From NCBI GenBank assembly GCA_001683735.1, contig LUGG01000025.1, positions 1 to 64,000 on the forward strand: DNA of 64,000 nucleotides, written 5' to 3'. The first letter of the stretch is position 1; each line of letters opens with the position of its first letter. This DNA comes from Grifola frondosa (taxonomy: Eukaryota; Basidiomycota; Agaricomycetes; Polyporales; Grifolaceae). A program made the position numbers and the translations under genes. The notes below the pieces were generated by a model, which had not been told where the DNA came from, ran no database searches, and saw only the letters and a program-made list of their open reading frames with translations. Below are positions 56,321-64,000 of this stretch, piece by piece.

Positions 56321-57284
56321 GGGTAATGTCCGTTATCTGTACGGTGTCGATGGTAAGATAATCGCATGCGGGAAATAAGTATGGGGAACATTATACGCTG
56401 GGCACCGGTGTGTTTGTTTTCCAACAGTTGACGATTCTCAGATGCCATCTGAGTGGGTGAGCTTACAAAAAATGATCTCACGGACTTTTCAGCCTTCAGG
56501 AAAGGGCTGTCGATTGGAGCAACTGTCGTGAAAGGCCTGAAGTCGAACCAGTGGCTCATCATCCACTCAAATCACGGATGGCGTCCGTTTCGCTCGACTG
56601 CTCGCCAATCCTTTTCCAAGTATTTGTACTCCCGCGCACTTGTAGGATGACGCGAGGTAACGGCAGACACATGCAAGGAGAAAAACTTGAATTACGTTGC
56701 AACGATGACACGTTGAGCGGATTGACTCACTGCTAAGGATGGTAATATCACTATCGTTCAGATAGTTGTGTCCCAAATCCAGCAGTGTGCGCGCCAAATG
56801 CGGACATTTCTAGTTGGATGCTCTTCTGTCAATCGCAGATTGAAAGGGATAGCTTGCTCTATAAAAGCCGTTCTTTCCCGTCGAGATGAACGTCGAACTT
56901 TCCTTCTCGTTACTGACCATGATGGAGCACATCTGTGTATTGCTGTGGAATTCGCCCGGACCCCGACTGTGACCTGGAACATTCTGATCTTGTTCGCATA
57001 CAGTGAGTCATCTGACTGGCTGGTACCCATTCACGAGACGAGGGATGCCGTGAGCAAAGGTCGGGTACGATATGTAGGTGTAGGTGAGGACTGTGGAGAA
57101 CGGGCCGGGAAGCCAATAGGAAGGGCCGGTTTGGAGGAGAGCGCCGGGCGGCAGATTTCCTAATTTGGAGCGTGTGAGCATGCCGGCGGGGACGATGAAG
57201 AGAGTTGCTGGAAGCTGCTGGCCCCGCGTTAGACACTCGGAAACTCTAGTCCGGGCCCCGTTTTCTTTCTTTTCTATCTGCTCT
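56321..57284. other. Intergenic, upstream region of the ERT1-like gene
   Basis: About 960 bp. A long plus frame (56768-57163) has no family resemblance and runs through probable promoter DNA. Nothing else recognised. Confidence 0.4.
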
Positions 57285-59400
57285 ATGTTCGTCACGTCTG
57301 CTTCATGCTGCCCTCTTCAGTTAACGACCAGCCTGCTATTCCCCGGTCATGACCTCTCTACCTTCATTTCCTTCTCTCCCTTCCTCCTCCTCCACCTCAG
57401 AGACAAATACCCTGGCGTCCCGGAACCAAAGAAAAAACCGCCTGCTAAACGCAAACGACCCACTGACGGCGCCAGCGACAGTGCAGATTCCTCCTCTCAT
57501 CCCACGAGAACACGCGAAGGACCGAAGAAGAAAAAGGCAAACAGGGCGTGCTTTCACTGTCAGAAGGCCCATCTTACCTGCGATGACTGTATGCTCTTGC
57601 TCTTGTCCCCATGACCCTCCTCTGACACGTGTATCTCAGCACGTCCGTGTCAGCGATGTATTAAACGTGATGGCCGCCAATTGCACAGAGGGGCATCGTA
57701 AGAAAGCCAAGTATCTTCTCGACGACGAAGAACTCAGTACGTTCATCCGTCCTCATTTTCCTGCCTTCTCACGTTTCCTGTCCTAGACGCTCTCAAACGC
57801 AGTAAATCAGGCGAAGCCTCATCCAAAAGCGTCGAACCACCAGCATCACAACAACGTACTGTCTTTCATCTCCTCACGTGCGCTGACGCTCACGCGAGCG
57901 ATTCATAGCACCACCATCAGAAACACAGTACATCCAACCTGACCCCATGTTCTACCCACCAACGACCTCCTACGCCCTTGGTGCAGAAGCTGCCAACCTT
58001 GAGTACTCCATCCTTTCTGCGATCCTCGGTAACTCGCCGGACTCGGGCTCTAGCGGCGCCGCAGCCAGTCCGTCCGCTGGACAGCCATCGACATCCTATG
58101 TGCCTGCCCAAAGCTCGAGCTTGGTAAGCGCGTCGTGGCCAGCAGAACCGCTTGCAACACAGTATGGTGGGAGCAGCGCGGCGCCTGCGACAGGCGGATA
58201 CGCAGGCTCGTCGACGTACCCCGATCAGCAGCCGCAGCCATTAGTGATTCAGCCATCAGAAACGACATTATCTTCATCATCTCATCCTGAATACATCGCA
58301 CCCTCCGCGACGAGCTATTCAACAACCACACCATATCAGCCAGGACAGGCGCCGGGTCAGTATGGTGAGTATGGTGGAGACGTGGGCAGCAGGCACCACA
58401 ATCACGACAACCGGGTTACTCGGCGCCAGTGTCATCCCCGACGCTCAATGGTGCCTCTTCTACATATGTCCCTTCCACTCGTCGGGTGGGCAATTCTCCA
58501 GGCGGAAGAGGAGAACGACCGGTGAACGTGGGAGTAGCAGCATGGACGGGGCCGTCATTGTCGTCGCCCTCGATCGGGAACGGAGGACAGAGCGTGTATA
58601 GGTCGGTCACGAAGGCATACGACTATACGGAAGGATACCACTTCTTGATGAAGCATCTGCCTCATCGGTACGTTTTGCGTGCACTCTCATGTGCTATGTT
58701 CTCATTACTTCGCAGATTTGAGAAAAACGACATTCTCCGTATTGTGCGCGCACTGGCGATCGTGCGCCCGTCACTGATCGCGCTGCAGATGCCCATGACA
58801 GAGGAAGACGAGGTGTTTGTGGAGAAGTGCTTCCAGCGGTCGTTGATCGTGCGTGTCGAGCAACGTGCCTGTCACGCGACCTTGTAAGACAGTGCTGATG
58901 GTGGTGGCGTATGTAGGAACTCGATAAGCTCGTATCGTTCAGCGGAACGCCCACTGTAGCGTGGAGGCGGACGGGGGAGATTTGTCTTGTGGGCCCTGAG
59001 TTTTGCATGTTGACCGGTTGGGAACGGGAAGAGCTCATTGGCCGTCGCAAGTATATCTATGAGGTGCGTAGTGGCTCTTCGTTCTAGATGGCGTCAGGCA
59101 TCGACTTATTCGGCGGAAATATTGTGCGCATGAAACATTTTAGCTTTTCGAGAATCAATCTGTTGTGGAATATTGGGAGAACTTTGCCAACCACGCCTTC
59201 GAAAACACGACACAATCGGTCTACTCGCATTGTGTATTACTCAAACCGTCTGGTACACCTGTACCTTGTACCTTCTGCTTTTCGATCCGTCGCGATATCA
59301 TGGATCTTCCTAGCCTCGTTATTGGTGCGTCAGATTATCTGAGACCTTTGAATCTTGCAATTTAACTGTCTGCACAGGCCAATGGCTCCCCCTCTTATGA
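57285..59400 (+). CDS. ERT1: Zn2Cys6 transcription factor with PAS domain, ERT1/AcuK type
   Basis: Zn2Cys6 cluster ACFHCQKAHLTCDD joined over an intron to RPCQRCIKRGMAANC, followed by EGHRKKAKYLLDDEE, as in ERT1/AcuK regulators of gluconeogenesis and non-fermentable carbon use. A Ser/Pro/Tyr-rich middle follows (QPLVIQPSETTLSSSSHPEY). The C-terminal PAS-containing part has AYDYTEGYHFLMKHLPHRF, ALAIVRPSLIALQMPMTEED, FSGTPTVAWRRTGEICLVG, FCMLTGWEREELIGRRKYIY and the end LPSLVIGQWLPLL at 59400. Introns are short and well bordered. The start is uncertain: the frame before KYPGVPEPKKKPPAKRKRP is open back to an ATG at 57285, but a CACCTCAG acceptor just before it suggests a separate first exon. 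Confidence 0.82.
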
Positions 59401-59763
59401 CATGTCGATCCTTTTTCATCAGGGTTTCCATCTTTATGTATAATTGCTATCCTTGCTATCGCGCGGCACACTTTCTTTCTCAAGTTAATATCCGTTAATG
59501 AAGTGCACAGTTGCACTGTTGTACCATCATGCCAGCCGTTTGCGACGTCCATCTGCACTTCTTTGTACACTTGGACATTGTTCGGACAGACGGACATTAG
59601 ATGTCGGATGTACAGAGGCGTATGGGGAACCAATGAACCAGATTAACCAGCCAGCGGACAAAATGTAGTCCAATACAGAACGAAAAGAGACCTCGCCTCG
59701 TGTGCTCTATAACATAACGCGTTCACATCCAACATCCGTCCGTCCGCTGTCCGCCGCAACACA
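59401..59763. other. Convergent 3' region, nothing recognised
   Basis: 363 bp between the ends of the ERT1-like gene (+) and the PRA1 gene (-). Confidence 0.4.
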
Positions 59764-60649
59764 TCACACCGCGTCCTGAACACCCGTGTACTCGCTCTCG
59801 ATACCTGGCTCCATAATCGTGGCGTGTCCGAGGATGAGGACAGATGAGGCGCCGACAAGCCAGAAGAACGTGCCGAGGGGGGACGCGTACAGGAGCAGGG
59901 GAATGCCGATGACGAAGAGGCCGGTGTAAAGTGACTTCTGTGTCACGACATGTTCGCCGACTTGTAGCGGGTCCGCGCCTGAGTGGTGTTCGAGTGCCAG
60001 ATGGGGCCGGGGACGAGCAGAGGGGCGGAATGAAAAGGAAAGGGAAGGCGGAATGGGAAGGGTTAGACAGGAATTCAAGAGCAAACAATAGGGCTACGCA
60101 CCGAACTTGTTGATGGCGGCAAAGCCACCGATGAGGAAGCCGAGCGAGAGCAGGAGGAGGGGGTTGGTGAGCCTGTGGGGAGCGGAGTGAGTGTGGGGGA
60201 CGCAGGGCGTGCGCGTGCCACGTACAGCGCGTAGACCGCGAGGAGGGCGACAATAAGGCCGTAGTTCCCTGTGCCGTGCGTTAGTAGCGGCGCGGAGTGC
60301 GCGTGGCGGCGTGCATACCAGAGAAGTAACGTGTGTTGTACGATATGCGCTGCAGGCGATGCGTTTACGTCGATGGGTCGGTCGGTTGGTTGGTTGGTCA
60401 GACCTGAGGAAGGGAACGTACCGATGTAGCCTGGTTCAGGTCGGCCGGACGCGAGATGCGGTGGTGGTCGAAGAACTCTGTAGGCGAGCGGAGCGCACTG
60501 AGGCGGGTCTCCTGTCCCCGAAGAAATGCGAACGGGCGTGCGGGCCTCAAGCGTGAGTAGGCTGCGCGGAATGGCCGAGCCGGGCTCTGCAGGGCGGAAC
60601 GTACCCTGAATGACTTGAGGGTGTCGCTGACACGAATGAGAGCCTCCAT
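59764..60649 (-). CDS. PRA1 family protein (prenylated Rab acceptor)
   Basis: Start MEALIRVSDTLKSFR at 60649; exons TRLSALRSPTEFFDHHRISR with PADLNQATS, RISYN...RYFSGNYGLIVALLAVYAL, then LTNPLLLLSLGFLIGGFAAI and NKFGADPLQVGEHVVTQKSL, followed by LFVIGIPLLLYASPLGTFF and ASSVLILGHATIMEPGIESE, stop at 59764. Four hydrophobic helices in two pairs with a polar loop between them are typical of PRA1/Yip3 proteins, which act on prenylated Rab GTPases in ER-Golgi membranes. It shares a 246-bp upstream region with the divergent CDC26-like gene. Confidence 0.85.
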
Positions 60650-60895
60650 GGTGGTCCGCTAGGTGTGTATTAAGGTAAGGAGTGAGGGATGTGGTAGTAG
60701 GAGTAGCTCTATACAGAGGGTCGGAAGGTCGTGGTAGAAGAAGGAAGAGTGCCGAGCGGCACTTGCGGCGCAGCGCCTGTGCCCTTCGTCCTAACCGCAT
60801 TGTTCCACATTCCACGTCTGCCCCCTCTTCTCCATTCTCGGCCAAGCATAGTGCAGCACTGCCCCAAGGCGCAAGCCTAAGGCTTCAGCTACATA
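60650..60895. promoter_or_regulatory. Divergent promoter of PRA1 and CDC26-like genes
   Basis: Short bidirectional intergenic space; no clear TATA box. Confidence 0.4.
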
Positions 60896-61150
60896 ATGAT
60901 TCGCAGAAATCCTACGTTGATCGCGATGAACGACACCGACGTGCAGCAGGTCCGAGACTTGATTGCGAAACGGAGGGCGGAGACGGAGGATGCGAAGCGG
61001 GCCACGTCTCCTGCTGCTGCTGCCACTGCTGATGAGGAGGAAAGCACAGCCTCTGCTACCCCTGCTGCGCCCGCTGCCCTTGTGGCTGCCGAGGATGCTA
61101 AGAGGAAGAGGGAGGCTATGACAAGGGAGGAGCGGTTGGGGCTCCGGTGA
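60896..61150 (+). CDS. CDC26: Anaphase-promoting complex subunit CDC26-like
   Basis: 84 residues in one exon. MIRRNPTLIAMNDTDVQQVR fits the short N-terminal signature of CDC26 (M-x-RR-x-PT-x-I, then an acidic helix), which inserts into the TPR groove of APC6/Cut9 and stabilises it. The rest is Ala/Glu-rich and poorly conserved, as usual. Short length keeps this tentative. Confidence 0.6.
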   Translation: MIRRNPTLIAMNDTDVQQVRDLIAKRRAETEDAKRATSPAAAATADEEESTASATPAAPAALVAAEDAKRKREAMTREERLGLR

Positions 61151-61535
61151 CATGGGTGAGTGCCGAAGTACGTATTATATACAGGTTGTAATAGGCTGTA
61201 ATTCTGAGATATTTTTGTCAGTTCATCAACAGATGTTTGTTACTCTCTGAGACAGGCTTCGGTGTCCCATACATTCATTTATGCAGGGTCATTCTTCTGT
61301 GATATCCGAATTGCTCGGGACTGTTGTTTCGCAGTACGAGGAACGATATCTGTTCAGTTTTGCAAGTATCTCGCAGGCTGATGTATCATGGTGTTCCTCG
61401 GCGGTTTCAATATGATAGCTTCTTGCCAAATTGGTGTTATGTGGCGATTGGGCAACTTCACGCCTCGCTCGCATCCAATTGGTGCGTGCATATAAACCTT
61501 GCCGCACCGTGTGTCTTCACCGCGAACCCTTCACC
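61151..61535. other. Intergenic
   Basis: 385 bp between two plus-strand genes, holding the 3' UTR of the first and the promoter of the F-box gene. No further signal. Confidence 0.4.
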
Positions 61536-62709
61536 ATGGTCCCCCTCCGTTCTCCTCGCCTGCCATTAGAATTGACAGACATGGTCATCCACTACTTGCA
61601 CGATGACATGCCTTCGCTATCAGCGTGTAGTCTTACATGTCGAGATTGGCTTCCAAGGGCCCAATCCCTTCAGTTCAAGGCAGCTAAAATTTATATCGAC
61701 AACTGGAAAGACTTTCAGACACTGTTCAAAGTGTCACGGTCGCTAGCCAGCTTCGTCAGGGTCCTCAAGATCGCCAAAACGGTCAAAGTTAAGCGGTACC
61801 TCTCGCCATCGAACTCTGATGTGGCACAGTGGAAGGAAGGTCTGCCCGCGATCGTGTCAGACGTGCATCTGCCGAGGCTGACTGACCTATCATTGGACTA
61901 CATGGAATTCGACGGTTCTTTATTCGGAGGTTGCAGGATCCAATCAATTCATTCAGTTACTTTATCCCATTGTCAGTTCAAGGACATGCCGGAGCTAATT
62001 CGTCTTCTCAGCTCCTTTCCCAAGCTCAAGAACGTCGAAGCTCACACTCCACACGTGTCTTCGGACCTCGTAACTAACACACTGGAGGTCGCAGATGCAA
62101 AATCACTGCCTGCGATAATCTCCTTCGCGATTCACAGGGCATCTGGTTGCTTCATGATGCAGATCTTACAGTGTTTCATATGCGAGCCGATATTTAAAGA
62201 TCTCTCGGGTCTCGTACTGCCACTGTTCCAGGAAGGAGCCGCTTCTTTGAAGCAGTTCTTGGAGACCTGCGGATCCAGGCTACAAAAGCTGGTGATTTAC
62301 CTTGAGCCTGATTTTACCTTAGAAGGTCTGGTTGTGCATGTAAAATTTGTGTCGAACTGTACTGATCACCATCCCAGCTCTAAGCAAACCGGAATTCACC
62401 TTGGCTCATTGTACCAATCTCCAAACCTTAGAGTTCGAAGTGCCGAGCCTCGGCGACAGCACTCAGGTCGAAAATACCGGTCTCCTCGACTGGGTCCCGT
62501 ACATTTTATCCCAGGTCTCGTCTCCCCATCTGCAGTGCTTCACGTTCCACCTCTATGATCAGGTCGCCGGCGCTGACGATATGGACCGTCATCTAAACGC
62601 ACTTGATTGGAAGAGAGTTGAGGATATTCTCGCCGGTTTCGAGGCCTTGCGCGAGGTGACCATGCGACTTGAAGTCCGGGCCAGTGTCGGCTTGAGGATA
62701 ATTGTGTAG
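61536..62709 (+). CDS. F-box protein with LRR-like C-terminus
   Basis: Starts MVPLRSPRLPLELTDMVIHY, an F-box (LPLELTDMVIHYLHDDM, ACSLTCRDWLPRAQSLQF) that would bind Skp1 of SCF ubiquitin ligases. It is followed by leucine-rich segments (LPRLTDLSLDYMEFDGSLF, SVTLSHCQFKDMPELIRLL, FPKLKNVEAHT), as in the large Agaricomycete F-box families. One intron joins FTLEG to LSKPEFTLAHCTNLQTLEF (about 62324-62378, weak GTCTGG donor). The frame ends VGLRIIV at 62709. The in-frame ATG at 61431 is less likely as start, since the F-box begins right after 61536. Confidence 0.8.
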
Positions 62710-63494
62710 AGGTGATCTCTAGGCAGAATCCCGTGCATTATTCTATGTTTCGTAAACTTGCAGTTCGTGGGGTGGCTGCAAACATTGATTATATCCAATA
62801 CACTTGATTACTTCACCCATAACCTCGGAGAAGTGTTACGTCAGCAAAACAACTGTGATGCCGTGGCATAGACCTCTTGCCTCATAGAACTGATGTCAAC
62901 TGTAACGAAGTGTGTGAAGGATGTGGGTGAATATCTAAATGTCTCTTCAATGCTGACATAGAAGGATATGTTATAGCACAGGTCTTTATCTCTGTGTTCC
63001 TCCACACTCCAGGTTTCAATGTGCTGGCGCCTGGCGAGTTCCAGAAATCTCTTGCATACATTATTGCTGGTGCGTCTTGCTAACAGAAGACACTGGCCGA
63101 TGTTTGGAGGACGAGCACGGACTTCATCTGCAAATGGGAATCAGTGCATACCGCTTCTTCTGCAGTTACTTGTCCCCTGTTAGCGTGCATTCATGTGACA
63201 TTTATGTATTGCCATCCACCGTGACGTTTGCTCGGGTCAACATTGTTCTGAAAGGTGTCACCCTTTGGGACACTCATCTCAGGTAAGTTGGCCTTCGAAT
63301 GGTAGTCTTTTGAAAATCTGCGTTCCTGGAAATATCGCTCACCATATCTCATTCCAGAGCACACTGCGTACCGAATACGGTAGGTGCATAAGCTGTACAA
63401 TTCATGTACGTTCTATCCGGCATACAATTATATATCTACTGACCACGTAGCTTCAGTCCCAGAACATCCTCGCGCACTATCGACGCCGTTCGCC
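62710..63494. other. No gene recognised
   Basis: 785 bp between the F-box gene and the ACR3 fragment. Several short frames, none with family resemblance. Confidence 0.4.
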
Positions 63495-64000
63495 TCACTT
63501 ATGCTCCCTCTCCGACCTTGTGTCCACTACATTTCCTTCATCGCTTGTCCTTCCTTCCGATTTTTCCAGTCTTCCCTCTCCTGCGTGTGCGTTTTCCCCA
63601 ACCGTCTTTTCTAGATCTTGTGGGTCCCCTGTCGGCCAGTCCAACTTCTTTCCCAGATACAGCGCCACCCATGTCAGGCTAAGAAGCACAGGGACTTCCA
63701 CAAGCGGGCCGATCGTCGCAGCGAGTGCCTGATCAGAGCCGACACCATACACTGCAATCGCCACTGCGATGGCGAGCTCCTGCATAAGAACACGAGTTAG
63801 TCTACTTTGTCGTCTCACTCGAACTGTAATTCGATGCAGAAGACGTACGAAATTGTTGCTACCGGCTGTGAAGCTCTGCACGACGGCCATGTCATAACCC
63901 CATCGAGTCTTCCCCCACATTGATCCTGAGTTCCTCGAACGCTTCTTGCCGCACCACCATATGAACGCGAATGCGCTAGTCCACATGATGATGAAGTACA
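63495..64000 (-). CDS. ACR3: ACR3-family arsenite efflux permease, C-terminal part
   Basis: Partial: the gene runs off the right edge. Visible are FAFIWW, TRWGYDMAVVQSFTAGSNNF, an intron (GTACGT...TGCAG, about 63783-63849), then ELAIAVAIAVYGVGSDQALA, ATIGPLVEVPVLLSLTWVAL and YLGKKLDW. These are the last helices of ACR3, a plasma-membrane transporter of the bile-acid/arsenite permease superfamily that exports As(III) and Sb(III). A charged tail of about 50 residues follows. Confidence 0.9.
   Translation of the reverse strand, partial: YFIIMWTSAFAFIWWCGKKRSRNSGSMWGKTRWGYDMAVVQSFTAGSNNFVRLLHRITVRVRRQSRLTRVLMQELAIAVAIAVYGVGSDQALAATIGPLVEVPVLLSLTWVALYLGKKLDWPTGDPQDLEKTVGENAHAGEGRLEKSEGRTSDEGNVVDTRSEREHK

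Noticed and set aside
56768..57163. 131-codon plus-strand open frame upstream of the ERT1-like gene
   Set aside because: No known domain, overlaps frames on the other strand and lies in probable promoter DNA.

Overview
The window is nuclear DNA of an Agaricomycete (mushroom-forming basidiomycete). Genes are split by many short introns of about 45-70 bases with GT...AG ends. Housekeeping genes of fungal type (RPB3, NAR1, TLG2/syntaxin-16, aminopeptidase C/bleomycin hydrolase, PRA1, CDC26, an ERT1-like Zn2Cys6-PAS regulator, ACR3) alternate with mobile elements typical of this class: Plavaka, Helitron and a chromodomain-bearing Gypsy element.

Layout. 0-7 kb: a decayed Plavaka DNA transposon (transposase on -) lying head-to-head with a DUF6698-like gene (+), followed by a cluster of short GC-rich subterminal-type repeats. 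7.7-9.8 kb: membrane RING-H2 protein. 11.1-13.0 kb: bleomycin hydrolase. 13.1-15.7 kb: UDP-glycosyltransferase and a small unknown gene (-). 16.0-16.3 kb: F-box relic. 16.6-18.2 kb: RPB3. 18.4-21.9 kb: MscS-type channel with an EF-hand. 22.3-24.2 kb: TLG2-like SNARE. 25.2-25.7 kb: small Cys-rich protein. 26.2-28.2 kb: NAR1. 28.5-31.6 kb: a 1036-residue Ser/Thr-rich repeat protein. 32-34 kb: gene-poor, with CGTA-rich clusters and an inverted-repeat element. 34.5-41.7 kb: a complete, very young Gypsy/chromovirus with 402/403-bp LTRs and a CATTG target duplication. 41.8-44.8 kb: a divergent pair of unknown genes whose products look like single-strand DNA-binding proteins. 44.8-52.3 kb: a very AT-rich Helitron coding for a Rep-helicase with a ubiquitin-protease-like C-terminus. 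53.5-56.3 kb: an inverted, degenerate duplicate of 12.9-15.8 kb. 57.3-64 kb: ERT1-like regulator, PRA1, CDC26, an F-box protein and an ACR3 fragment at the edge.

The host genes look like an ordinary collinear euchromatic set without a shared pathway. The accessory block from 32 to 56 kb, built from nested or adjacent mobile elements and a segmental duplication, is the unusual part. Three observations stand out. First, the Gypsy element has an 11-base match between its predicted RNA 5' end and the sequence just inside the 5' LTR, the hallmark of Tf1-type self-priming. Second, the SSB-like gene pair lies directly beside the Helitron. Third, the Helitron polypeptide ends in a USP-like peptidase module and is preceded by 23-bp iterons.

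Sequence-quality warning: many unrelated conserved genes (RING, bleomycin hydrolase, RPB3, NAR1, SNARE, Helitron, Gypsy pol) are each interrupted by one-base shifts, often in homopolymers. The simplest reading is uncorrected indel errors in the assembly, so frameshifts here should not be taken as pseudogenization without read support. Exon coordinates for spliced genes below give the outer limits of the coding region; introns were placed by eye.
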